Shown here piece by piece: positions 13,610-27,762 of a DNA stretch of 64,000 bases. The first letter of the stretch is position 1. Each line of letters opens with the position of its first letter. Where the stretch lies: NCBI GenBank assembly GCA_018398815.1, contig CM031601.1, forward strand, positions 26,148,863 through 26,212,862. Reading direction: 5' to 3'. The notes below the pieces were generated by a model that worked only from the letters and a program-made list of their open reading frames with translations, made no database searches and had not been told where the DNA came from. Position numbers and translations under genes: made by a program. The stretch comes from Conus ventricosus. Lineage: Eukaryota > Mollusca > Gastropoda > Neogastropoda > Conidae.

Positions 13610-16600
13610 AACACACACACACACACACACACATTATATGGCATACGCAGAAAAAAGAGAAAAGAGACACAGAAGAAATCGAAATGTCAGAAAATGACAC
13701 TACATTTCATCACTATATATCAAGGAAAAAGCATCCTTGCACAAAAACTATGCATTTCATTTGCTTCACCCGATTCAGAATTTTGCTCTAATGCAAATTG
13801 TCAAAATGTGGTTTTTACACTCATTTTGAGGTGGACATCAATAATAGCTCTCAATCTTCTTGTTACCATTCCACCCTGTTCTGCCATCCTCTTTCACCAA
13901 TCAATGACCATTCCACTGTAATTCTGCCTGTTGACGATAACCATCTGCTGCCATACAGGTGATTTGGTCAACCCTCAAGCGTTAAGCTGCACTGTGTGAG
14001 GATAACTGCTGAAGTGGAAGAGGCCTTGATTTGCAGCCTTCCTCTGTTCAAGTCCCCAAAAAGTTTTTCAAAAAATAATGTTTGAAATTGTATCATGTGA
14101 GACTTTGAGTGAAGGTCACAGGGAACTGTCCATTTAACACGACTGTGAACAATTTAGCCGCCCAGGTGGCACTGAATCAATGATGATAGCTCAGGAAGCC
14201 ATGTAGACTGTACAGGTGTGTCTGCAGACCACACAGGTGTGTCTGCAGTGTGCAAAAAGACCTTGAAGTCGAGAGATGGCATCAGAGTGACAGGACCTGC
14301 TAGAATGACATCTAAAGTAAAGGTTGTTAATGGGTTAAGTAAGTGGTTCAGGATGCAGTCAATAAAAAGAAAAGAAAAAAAATTAACTCATGCATCAATC
14401 ACACACAATACACTCACATGGCAATTACAGCATACATCAGCCCAGACAAACAGCATCACTTAACAACTGGCTGCCGGTGACTAAGACTGACACATCTAGA
14501 TCTAATTAACCTAAGGTTCAAACTACAAGGCACATTGGCACACAGGTGCACCCCTTCATTAAAAAAAAAGATTAAAAAAAGTCTGTTTCGCCAATACAGA
14601 AAGCTCTGGTTGAGAAAAGCAAAAATCACAGAAATTCTTGAGGAGGGGGAGGAGGAAGAGGGGAAAGGGGGGGGGGGGGTCTGGCAGACATGCTCCCCCC
14701 TCCTGTGGAAAAGTATTGAAGTTTACTGTCAAAGTGGTGCAGTCTGATGGAAATCTGAGCATTGAGTGGTGTATCATCCATTTTTCAGTGCTTCCATGAC
14801 CACTGACATTTGTTTGCACAGCATTTGTCATATTCTTTCAATTTTGACAATGTCTTGTCAACACAACAAAAGAATAGACATCATCTTGCTATCAGCAATG
14901 TAGACAAAATGTGGACTGCCCCACTCACAAAGAATTTTACCCAGCATTTTGTGTCGTCAAGGTCATCTGCCACCGTTCCCACACTGCAACCAGTGCTCTG
15001 CAGGTTCTACTGTCACTTACTTCTGTCTTCTTCCCTGGGCTGTTGTGTTGTTGTTTTTTTGTTGTTTTTTTGGACCGAACCATTTTCTCATTCATGGATT
15101 TTCATTTTCATTTCTTGCTAAAATCAGCAAAATTGTGGAAAAGTTGGAGCTCTGATAAATAATGCACTCTGGAACATAAGACCCATGAATTTATCGTAAA
15201 GCAAAGCTGTGGTTTGCAGCACATATACAAGAACAAGTTGGCATGACCATAGGTATGATGACATATTGCAGAAGCATTGTGTGGAGTGTGAGGTGGATGG
15301 GGGTGGCAACAATAGTGGATCAATGCGTTTGAGCTGTGCCGACACTCACACCCTGACCATGATGCAGGTCATATGTACAGGCTGGCCTACACAGCGGGTG
15401 CCAAAGCTGATTCAACCATACACAGGATCTTTGGAATATAAGATGCCCTGGTCAGAATTTGAAGATGAAGTATAGCATTGCAGCATGAAAAGTATGGCGC
15501 TACACATGTAGACCAATAGCCAGAAGCTTGATCAGGTGGTATACTTTGGAAGCGAAGTATGTATCCTTTCACTGTATCAGTAAGATAACTAAGAAAAATC
15601 AGTATACATTATTGCATTAGTACGATAACTACCCAAAAAAAGTCAGTCCTAGATATGAACATCACATGGAAATAACATTGGGGGAATGTCAGTCCTAGAT
15701 ATGACATCAAGGAATAACATTGGGGAAATGTCCAGTCCTAGATATGAACATCACATGGAAAATAAATATGGGGAATGTCAGTCCAGATATGAAATACATG
15801 AAATAACTTGGGATGTTGCATGCTGCTGACATAGAATAGGGCAAAGTTGTGGAATTATGCCCTTTGTCTACCCTCCCCCCTCCAACCCCACCAACCAAAT
15901 AAATGCAATAATGAAAAATGATATATGGGATATGCGCTGAAATATTAAGGGTTTCTGGCTGATATGTCAACAAATATCATGATTCAATGATTCACTTGTA
16001 ACATATGAATGTGGGCTGAAGAAAAGAGAGAGAGACTGAGACAGAACAGAGACAGAATGGAGAACAGACAGACAGACAGAAGACAGGTGGGACAAAGACA
16101 GAGACAGAAGACAGAGACTGAGGCTAGAACAGAGATCGACACCGAGAATCAAGAAGAGGTAGTTCTACTGGTGAGGATGAGGACAGGAGGGGGCGCAGGT
16201 GGTCAAAAGACACCTTGACAATGACATACATCAAGAACAGCACTGCACATGAAAAAAAAAATCATACAGCAGCATGCAAACAGTAGTTATATGACTAGAC
16301 GGTGATTTCTCATGCTTACAGAAAGCACAAAAGCTTCTGTTGATATACATACACACTAAACGTACAGCATGCACTGCTTGCAAATGAAAATAAGAGCAAG
16401 CCAAAACATACCCCTCCAACAAAAGCTTTGATCTGTGCAAATCAACAAAGAAAGATTGTGTCAACATCAACCAGAAAGAAAAACAACCATGAAAGAAAAA
16501 GAAAAAGAACATGAGGCAGTCAATCCACAAAGCCAGTCTCTCTTCCTCAATATCTCAGGATGATTTCCAACACATCACGAATAACTCCCAGGTCAGACCA

Positions 16601-17389
16601 TTTGAACTTTACATCACATAACTGCAGATGTCTTTGATATAAGTGTATGACCCTAGTATGAACAAATGGCAAGCTTTTTAGGATTCAAAGAAAATCTTAG
16701 CTTTATACTCACAGAAGAGAAATGTGGAGTCAGAAAAAAAAATTCTGTGGCACCCTCCTGTGTCCCCCACCTCTTCCAAGTTACACAGTTCTGACTTAAT
16801 GGTTGAGCCTTTTTCAGAAACTACATTTTGCCCAACAATCTTTAATCAAATGTGACATGCTTGTTCATGGTCTTTGAAATACTGACCTTTCCATTTTAAG
16901 TTATGTAAATATATTCTGTCTTTCTTTCTTTCTGCGTACGCAGGCTGATACTCCTGCGGACACTCCCTGTATAGCCAGGCAGTGGAGTTTTGTGTGTATG
17001 ACCCTTTTTTATCCCGCCATTAAGGCAGCCATACTCCATCTTCGGGGAAGGTGCATGCTATGTGTCACGTGTCATCCATACCAACGGCCAAACTGGCCTT
17101 CTCTTCCGAAAGTTGGTGATGGGATTTTACGTGTGTGCAAGATGTTATGCGTGCGTTCACACACGGAACCTCGGTTTATAGTCTCATTCGAAGGACTATA
17201 TGGGGAATGGAGTCAGAACCAATGTTAACTCCGAGGGAAAAATCCCCCTATACCGAAATTCGAACCCGCAACCCCAGGATCACGAGTCCGGTGCTCTACC
17301 AACTGAGCTATCCGGCCCCCCAAATATATTCTGTTAAAGTAATGGTTATATCGAATGGGTAATCTTCTTTGTACTTTTGGTTTTACACA

Positions 17390-17420
<31 letters not shown>

Positions 17421-18782
17421 CACATCTCTCAATTGAATTTAAACAGTATACCTCAACTGAATCAAAACAATTCACAAAAATTCTAAACAACACAAAACAA
17501 AGGTAAACACAACGATGAAACAAGTAAATGTGCAACTGTGCTAACCCTTTCGATAATGTTCGAAACTCACCTAGAAAGATATGCCTATCTTCCTTTTATA
17601 TATCAATACTAGTTCATATAAGTTTACAACCCCCTCAGGTCTTTGACAAAAGAAACATGCTACACTCCCCACTCTTTACCAGTCAGCAAAATTCATTTTC
17701 CATAATAATATGGTGATAAATATGCACAAGACAAATAATTCAAATATGATTGCACCTGTTTGGGGGAAAAACAAAACAATACAGCATACAACAGTATTTT
17801 ATGCAGGATACAGGAGGGAAAACCATTTAACGAATAACAGACCAAGCACATGATGGGACAGATACCGATTCACAACCATAGTAAAAACTGCATTAAAAAA
17901 TGTCCATGGGCTCAGTGTTTGTGTGGGGATAGGGAGCTGGAATACTGGGGTGGGGAATGAGGGGAAGTGAATAGGAACTAGGTGTGGATGGTTGGAGGGA
18001 GGACCAGGGGAGGGTGGAAGCAGGACAGATGAAAATATCGATAAAAAGGGGGTTAGATAAGTGGAAGTCCTAGATGGAGTAAATTTCAAGTGCTATTCAT
18101 ACCATTTCAGATTCAACTAGTTTACTTATTAGTATACTGCACTCAGTTACAGTTTAACATCACTTTCAATCCATTCAGCTCTGCCTTGTGCCATGCACAT
18201 TCGACTCGGCCGAAAGGCTGTGCACTGAGAACTGCGAGCCTTTGAATGCTCATCATGATTCCAACAGAGGAATTAAATACATTAGATCAGTTTCCGCCAT
18301 AAAACAAAGCATGGCAACCATGAGCACAGGTGCACACTAGTAAAAGGAAAGCAGTTTGAAATGCCCCTCCCAACACCTTACCACACATGCTGTAGGAATT
18401 GAAAGGGTTAACACTGTGATCTCGGATTCCAAAACATGCATCAGTAACTGTGATGCTTGGCAAACTTCAAGTACAAAACTGCTCTTACACTCTTTCTGTA
18501 TCTAAGCTGTGTAAGCAGGGAGGTGAATGCCATTGACCAAACAGGAAAGCACACCCAAAGGTCCACATTCAAACAGAGAAACCAAATAAATCATTCAAAA
18601 GTGAGAGAGTTGCAGTGTGTGTGTGTGCACATATATACTATGCATAAAAAGGTGAGGGCACAAACTTCAGCTGATCACATGATAAACAAATGAGAAGCAG
18701 ATAAGCAAAAACAGTGGCAAAAACGTATACATTCAGAGACAGAAACACAGAGAAAGAGAGAGAGAGAGAGAGGGAAGGAGGA

Positions 18783-18852
<70 letters not shown>

Positions 18853-19448
18853 CGAACGAACAAACGAAATGTTGTTTAATGAGGGAAAAGAATAAGCACC
18901 AGTCAGTGGCTTTTTTTTCATCCAGCCCTCAAACAATAAATACATGGTAGAAATCATTGCATCGAACTGCATATAAACTCATAAACAACAATGAATACAT
19001 GGCAATTTAGAATAAGAGAATGCACAATATAACTAGAGGAAGAGAGTGTGGGAGAGAGGGAGGGATGGAGAGCGACACAAAGAGAGAGAGAGGTGGGGAC
19101 TTGGAGACACAGAATAAAGAGACGGAGTCTCTGACACAAGGAGAGACAGAAGAAAAGGAAGAAGAAGAAGAAGAAGAAGAAGATGAAAAAGAAGACAAAG
19201 GAGAAGAGGAGGAGGAGGAGGAGGAGGAGGAGGAGGAGGAGGAGGAGAAGCATATCAAAAATTGGCACATCAAAAATGACAAACTACAATGAAGAAGAGT
19301 CGTAAAGCATAGTCATGGAATGAAGGAGAAAAAAAAAAAACAGCTGAAAGACACCAGACATGCCCAACTCAGCAGCAAGCAACAATTCCATACCCCCCCA
19401 ACATCAAGAACGACAAGAGAAGGAAGAAGGAGATCAACATAGGATGAC

Positions 19449-19523
<75 letters not shown>

Positions 19524-22500
19524 AAGGGAGGGAGACAGAGACAGCCAGGGGGCAGGCAGACCAGGCTGACAGGAGACAGAGGCAGAGAGACAGACAGAAA
19601 CAGAATTAGATAGAGAGAGAGAGTGAGGCAGACAGAAAAACAGGCAGACTGCTATGAAAAAAGTGAAAGAAGCAGACAAATAGATTTGTAAGGGCAGAGA
19701 ATCCCAAAAGCTGATTCCCTCATTAATAATCACAAAACAGAGAAAGGAAAAGAGGTAAACTTGACATTCTTTTGTATGAACTCAAGAACTATTTTCCCAA
19801 AGACAGGAACATCCGAAAAATGAGTGAACAAGAAAGCAAGCAGACAGAGAGCAGGACAGGTCAAGAGGGAATGGAGGGAAGAGAGACAGAAAGAAAAACA
19901 TGGAAAAAGAAAAGTTTAAAGAATGGAAAGAACAAGAAAAACTGGAGACTAAAACAGAACAGAGGTGGATATACTCATAACAAATGAATAGAAGAAGCTA
20001 GAAAGTAACAACAACAAAGACAAGAAGAGAAAGACAGAGACACAAAGACAACGAAAGAGAAAGAAGAGACAGAGACAATCACAATTCCTTTACCTCCATG
20101 CTGTAGGTCATCAGGCGGCCAAGATTATCATCATAGTAAGCGTCCAGGGGTCGATTCCTGTCTGGAGGCTGCTCACTTGTCCATGAGAACACCTGCACAA
20201 CCCATGGTCACAACAACTTCAGAATAACATTAATCCTTATTTTGACAATGATGACTTTCTTGAAAAAAAACAAAAAAAAACAAATAGACAAAAATGAGAA
20301 TTGTCATTTGAAAATGTATTTCCACTGAAAACAGAAAACCATGGAAGAAGGGAGGGAGGGAGACATGCAGAATCAAAACATGAAAAGTGACAAGCAATAG
20401 TCTAAGAAATAAAGTCTGACTCTTCTTAACTTTTACAATCTTGGTTTTATGAAAAAAAGAAGAAAAAAAAGGTGGTGGAAAGGTAACACATTTCACTGAG
20501 GTTTTACCAAAAGGGCAGGAACGTCACTCTAGACCCTGCACTTCTTCCTCCACCTGCCACAGACTGACCTCTTTGGCAAAAACCTCCCGGGAGTTTTCTG
20601 GAAGGTTTCCTCCCAGTCCATGGATGAGGCAGACGGCGAAGTGAGCCTTGTTCTTCACATGGTGCAGATGGGACAGGCCATTGTTGACCACCCCCACCAG
20701 GCTGGTCTCCACCACCAGGTCATTCTGGTCAAAGGAGACAACCAATGACAGTTTGCACGCAGATAGATAAAGGCACATAACGCTTCCAACTTTGCACAAG
20801 TACTTTATCATTTTTTTCACAATATAGTGATTCACAAACGAGTGTGGTTTTGTAACACAGAGCTATTAAAATCTGACATGTTTCTTCAGATTTTAAATGG
20901 AATCTAAAGTAAATCCATCAGTTAACATGGACAAACAAATTACAAGACAAAACACGATGCGTTTTGACCTCTTAGGTCTTCTTCAGGGAACATAAGCAAC
21001 ATTCAGGACAATGAAAACGAAGAATGACCAATCTATCATCTTCTCAAATTCGGCACAAGACGGGCGCAAGACGGGCGTTGCCATGTTTCTACAGAACTGT
21101 GACATTAAATTCAATCCATTTTCACATTATTGCTTATTACAATTACCTGTTTGAGGACCCAGGCCAGAGCCTGGAAGAAGTAGTCCTCGATCCATCCCCC
21201 CAGCACTTGCTGCTCCTGCTGAGGCAGTGTGTTCAGCCAGGCCGTCACCAGGCCTTTCACGTCCACATCTTCATCACTGTAAAAAAACAGCACAGAGTGG
21301 GTCAGCATTTTGCCTGGGCTGCAGAACGACATGTTTCAGCAGACTCTGAAATAATCAAAGTTGAAGGAGAAACCAGACGAGGCTAGGCAGCTAGCTCCAT
21401 AACTTTCAGAACGTTCTAGGTAAAATTCTTCCATTCTGAAGGGAAGAAAACAATGAACACCTGATATTATAAAGGAAAATGAACTGAGAAAACCAGGAAA
21501 CATCCATTGTGAACATTGAACCAAACTCAAGTAGGTAACAAAATCTCCATCCCTCCTTTTTGATATTCTTTTGTTGGTTTGTTTCTTTCTTTCACAGCTA
21601 AGTACAAAAAAAGGAATTTTCCTACTGAAGAGCAGTTTTTCGAAATACTTACATGTGAAAACACTAGTATGCCTTCCAATCTTCCTGCGTTGTTTCACGA
21701 AAGCTGTGCAAGCTGATATGAAAACGATCATGTGATTCCGTTCAAGGATGACTACCCAGTCAGTGGTCATCTGGATTAGGCAGCATGGTTAGCTCCCCCG
21801 CCCTCCTAATTATTTTGGCGGTTCTCAACAACATGACAATATTCCATGCCAAGTAGGAATAAGGTATTTGTTTGGATAGGTAAGTATTACAAAACTGATT
21901 TTGTAATTATATGAATGTTATCTCTAAAAAAAAGAATCTGTGTGAAAATTTGTTTCCCACTTCAGTTCTTGAAGACAACCTCTCTGTAGAAGTCTTGTTT
22001 CAATTAAGCTTGTACAAAATAATCAAATCAAACCAAACAAAACAAAACCCCTTGGATGACGGGACCTGCACCCAGGACAAGGGTTCAAACTGTACCTGAG
22101 GAAGATCATGCCCATCCTGGAGATGGTGGCAGGAGAGGCACAGCTGAGGTCATGAGTCTCAAACAGGAAGTTGACATTGGGGCCAAACTGAATTCTCTCC
22201 CCTGAGGGCATTGTCAGCAGGCGGTTGTCGTCAAGGACTGAGTTCAAAGACTCCACCCACTCTGGGTCAATGTCGCCGTCACACACAATCCATGACTGCA
22301 CCTCTGGAACATCATCAACAAGTCTTGGAGGTTAAAATAACTTTTGTCATTTACAAAAGGAAGTGAAAATGCTCTTGCTGAGAAGTGAAGTAACATTCTT
22401 ATACTGAGTTGAAGGAAAAGGAGACATCTGATACCAAACTTTCTACGTTTATTTTTTGGACAGGTATGAATCTGGAGAAGAGGAATACAAGGTATCTGAC

Positions 22501-24799
22501 ACTTCAACTAAATAAATAACAGTAGCATTTACATTGAGTCAATAGACGAAATCTGTTGAAACATCTATAACAAATGAGCACAAACAAATAAACCAAACAT
22601 ACATAATAAGAAATAATCTCAAGATAAAAACAAAGTTCAAATCATGGCTCTCTAGTTCACAAGTCATGAAATAATGCTAAGGCCTGAAACCCTTTTCTTT
22701 CACCCCTCCTCCTTGCAAATGAAAGAAGAGATCCTATCCCTGACAAAAAGAAGAGCATGAATTAAAGACCCACCTATAGGCTCCTTCACCACCTGTCTGG
22801 CACTGTAGGTGAGAACTCCGTCTGTCCACTCACGTGTGTCCATGTCAATCTGACCCAGCAGCTGGAATACAGATCAACAGAGCTCCAAATTCAAATCAGC
22901 TTTGTCTGCAGTTGGTATGATTACAGAAGAGATCTTTCTTGTTTCAGCTGTTAGGAATTTATTTCCACTGCACTGACATTTGAAAAAGTGGATTAATCAA
23001 CAGGGCAATATAAATTTTCCAGATCTTCCACCACTTCATTGTTGTCCACATTCCTCGCATGTCTTTTCAGTTAGCAAAGGATCTGCATGTATTCACCATT
23101 GCTCATCTGCAACAAGCCCACACCCAAGCACCCTTTTTTTAATAACTAAGTAATACAGGTTATTTATAATGTGTTTTACGTTGAGACTCTGCATTTTGAA
23201 AGACATTTTTACCTTTTGCAGGCACCAACTGCACTGCTTTTAGAACCAGCAAGAAAAATGTTGATATCCCAGTTTATCGGGTGCTCTTGAAAATTATTCT
23301 GGAAGTTTGATGCATTTTACATAAAAAAATTCATAATTCAAGACTCTTGATTTGCCAATGAATTCACAAAGGAAACTGTTATACTTATGCTTTGTTCCAA
23401 CACACGGACAGCATGTACATAGAGAAAGACAAGCACCGATACAAACAATGTCCATATATGACATAGGGGGGAAAAGAGGGCAAAAATCAAGGGCAAATGG
23501 GTGAATAGACATTAAATTTAAGGGTACGTGCATACAACCACACACAACATACATGCATGCATAAAACACACACACCACTCAAACCCAATATAATTATGCC
23601 GACAAATAACATGTAAACAAACAACAAAAACACATTCACAAAAGAACAGAGCAGTGGATGAAGGCTGCACCGACCCATCCAGGTGATGACTGACCTGTTG
23701 TCTGGGCATGGCCTTGGGGTTCATGACGTACTCCTTGACCTGCTTGCCAGTCTTCATCATGGCCTGTCGCAGCACTCTCCACAGGGTGGTCTTCCCTGAC
23801 CCACTGGGCCCCACCACCACCACCCCCATCCGCTGACGCAGCTGTTCATACAGCTCCAGAGCTTTCTTCACCTGCTCGCAGAGAGGGCAAAGGTCACAGA
23901 ACTGCGTGGATGAGTCTGCATTTCTTCACACACAAGCTGGGCAAATCACTTCTACGCCATAGGTCAAGGGTCCTCATCCAGCGACCCAGCACATTGAGAT
24001 TGCGGAGCTGACCATACAGTCATTGTAGCAGATTTCTATGATCAGTGTCCTCCTTGCTTCCGGGTTCCAGAGCTATCTTAAAGTCACTGGAGTCATGACA
24101 AACACTGTATGCAAGATTAGCTGAATGTCAAAACTTTATAAACACATTCACAAAAGAACAGAGCAGTGGATGAAGGCTGTTAATTGTTCAGAACTTTATA
24201 AACAATGGTATTAACAGTTTTTGAGAACATCAATAAGACTGACTCCCTATGCCACACAACCAAGACATGTCTAACATTATGTTCAAAGAGATATTGATGC
24301 TATCATACACATTTCTTTGGTCTTCCATTGACTTTGCACCAGCTAATCTCCATCACAGTAAAAAATGCTGACACAATTAACAGCACAGGGGAGACCAGGT
24401 CTTCAGTTTTGCATCTCTTTATCTTTTCACTTTCAAGCTATGGAGTCGAGAATTTAAAAAAATATATCAAAAGAAGCTAAGAAGTGGACATCAACACAAT
24501 TCTCATATAGGAAAATGGAAGGCACATCAAAATGGAGAACAGAGGAAAGCATGCAGAACCACAGATTGTCAAACATCTCTGTTCTGCCTGATGATAAACG
24601 AAAAAGAAGACATAATCATGATAAAGATCAGAAGTCATTGTGGCCTATGACTGTTCAATAAAGCTGAAATTTATGTTCTCCATCACGGTTCCTTGAGATC
24701 AACAAGACCGAAGACTTCCTCTCTCTAATGCTAGTCATGCAGGTTAAAGAACAGAAAACATGCAGTCTCAAAAATGAACACACATAGTTAGTAAAACAG

Positions 24800-24866
<67 letters not shown>

Positions 24867-24934
24867 TCACACACACAAACACACACACACACAAACATAC
24901 TCACACACACACACATACTCACACACACAAACAA

Positions 24935-25002
<68 letters not shown>

Positions 25003-25449
25003 ACACACACACATACACACACACACGCACACACACACACACACACACAACACACAACACAGACACACACACACAAATACACACACACGCAGACAACTCA
25101 ATATACCGACACCACACCATCCCATACCCTAAAAGCACGCCAACCGACCTGGCTCTCGTTGACAGCAAGGTTGGACTCTCGGCACACCATTCTGATGGCT
25201 TCCGCCAGGGTCTCATACTCGATGTCCTTGAACTCCACGCCGGGAAAGACGTCCTTCAGCAGACCATCAAAGCGCGTGCTGTCGGAGAAGGTCAGCTTGG
25301 ACAGGGTGTTGATGCGCAGTGACTGCACCACCAGCTTGCTCTCCAGAGCTGCGTCCACTTTCACTGGGCAACATGGAGAAATGAGTCAGTCAGTAAAAAA
25401 GACAGGAAGAGAGAGAAAAGAGAGGGGGAAGAGAGAGAGAGAGGAGGAG

Positions 25450-25538
<89 letters not shown>

Positions 25539-26839
25539 GGCAAGAGAAAGCAAGAGAGCGAAAGAGAAAGAGATATAACTTATTGATTAATGGATTGATA
25601 GCTTGTCTTTCTGACTCATGTGGATTATCAATTTATCAACAAAACAAATTATAAAAAAAAAAGTTCAACACATGGAAATGATCAAAACATTATTTGATAC
25701 ACTTAAACACAAAATTTTGAATGGAGATACTGACAACAGCACTAGAGGGGGCAGAGATGATAGGAAAGCCAAAAAAAAAAGAAAAGAAAAGAAAAGTCTT
25801 ATGCACCCATACAAGTCCAAAGCCAGATTACGAAGCCAGGATCCCTGCTTACCCTCTGAGTTTTTCTTGGCGTTCTCCAGGAGGTTGCCGCTCCCTCGAA
25901 GGATGGTCTTCAGGGCACGCAGACCCCAGTCATAGTGCTGCTGCGGGGACAACAACTCTCTGCAGAAAATAAAAAATCATCAATTAATCTATTAGTTTAT
26001 CTATCTACTGATTCATCCATGCGCTTGTTTATCAGCCCATAATCTTTACCAAAAAAATTTCAGCATCCAAACTATCAAAAAGTAGCATGCCCATTTATTC
26101 TTCTGTTTGTGAGGTCCTTTAGCTGAGTGCCAAGGAAATGAAAGTTTGGTAGAGCTCAGTACAAAGAGACTGTTACAATCTCTCATGATAGCTCTGGCCC
26201 AAAGCCACTCACTCCATCACTTGTTCTACCACCTGTTTCCCTCTCTTCTTCCCCTTCCCCTCATTTCTTTTCCTTAGAGTTGTGACACTGAAGCCAAAGA
26301 CACCTGTTCAAACTTGCAGAATAATGACTTTCTAAATTAACAGAACATAAATCATGCCAGAAAACATCCAGCGAATACCATTCACTGTATTAGATTCATC
26401 CTCAAATGGTTCGAAAGAGACTGAAAGCATGCAGTGATCCAAAATATTGATATTTTCCTCTTCAGCTCCAGAAATCCAGTATTCCCCCATCTGGGTCAAA
26501 AACCAAACATGTGCTTTAAATGTTCTATTCTTAATAAGACTGTTCAACATTTCAGAAAGTCCAAATATCAGCTCCTTGAATTTGTGCATGATCCTTAACT
26601 TAACTATTACTGAAATACTTTTATAGTTGGTTGGTAAACTTCTACCAGAAGTCTTGAGTCAGTTTGTGTTGGCGCATTTTCCATGATTTTTCAATCTCCT
26701 CTCATCTGAGTTGCACTGCGGAATTGGGTCACATGACCAACGTGGTGTAAATTTCATGCTTGTAAGCATAACATAAAGTGCATATGACTCCCTTCCCTCT
26801 TATTATTTGTGAATTCTTATGAGACCTGGAGTTTTCAGA

Positions 26840-26923
<84 letters not shown>

Positions 26924-27700
26924 AAACAATTTAAAAGAGGAATCTTAAAACTACAAATTTGTTTCGAGCGTGTTGCGCTGTCATCAGGATGGTTTTTGGT
27001 TTGCCCACCGCCGATGTTATATAGCGTGTGGGCTCCCGTTTGCGGTTGTTCGCACGTGCGGGTTGGCTGCACGTGTTTTTTGGGGGCTTTCAGGTTTTTG
27101 TTTTGGGTGTGTTCACTAACAACGATTTCCATTTATGCCTGCAGTTGTTTACTATTTCTGTTTTGGTGTTTAAAGTTAACCCAGACAGCAAGGGTTCTAG
27201 GACCCACCTAGGGCCTACCTAGGTTCTGGCTAGATTCAGCTTGTCCAAGCTGGAGCTAGCTAGAACCTAGGTGGACCCTAGCACCCTTGCTGTTAGGGTT
27301 GCTAAGTGTGGTTTGCATAGTATTAACCATTTTTCAGTTTTGAAAAATGGTTAATACTATGCAAACCACACTTAGCAACTTTAAACACCAAAACAGAAAT
27401 AGTAAACAACTGCAGGCATAAATGGAAATCGTTGTTAGTGAACACACCCAAAACAAAAACCTGAAAGCCCCAAAAAACACGTGCAGCCAACCCGCACGTG
27501 CAAACAACCGCAAACGGGAGCCCACACGCTATATAACATCGGCGGTGGGCAAACCAAAAACCATCCTGATGACAGCGCAACACGCTCGAAACAAATTTGT
27601 AGATAGTTTTAAGATTCCTCTTTTAACTTGTTTTAACTAATGTTGCTCCCCAAGGGGTTGAGCACTTAAAAAATTGTTTTAGGCATTTTAAATATACTGA

Positions 27701-27762
<62 letters not shown>

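Larger units (their letters stand above)
26920..27637. mobile_element. Palindromic element with hammerhead-like motifs (Penelope-like terminal repeat?)
   Basis: Left arm 26920-27334 and right arm 27343-27637 are near-perfect reverse complements around the 8-base spacer cagttttg. The left arm is longer by one ~120-bp insertion (27179-27299). (AT)n tracts lie on both sides. No reverse transcriptase is present. Paired inverted terminal repeats with hammerheads are typical of Penelope-like retroelements; the assignment is inference. Confidence 0.8.

Noticed and set aside
17243..17318. A stand-alone tRNA-Thr gene.
   Set aside because: It is the head of a SINE with target duplications and lacks an RNA polymerase III terminator after the acceptor arm.
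18714..19292. Long open frames in purine tracts (poly-Glu/Arg or poly-Ser/Leu).
   Set aside because: Pure simple repeats; no start context, domain or conserved part.
24788..25216. Cysteine/valine-rich open frames over (CA)n tracts.
   Set aside because: Microsatellite translation; the same holds for similar frames at 51815-52530, 53219-53849 and 58487-58720.
26996..27583. Two open frames giving the same peptide on opposite strands.
   Set aside because: They are the two arms of the palindrome; the identity reflects the inverted repeat, not a gene family.
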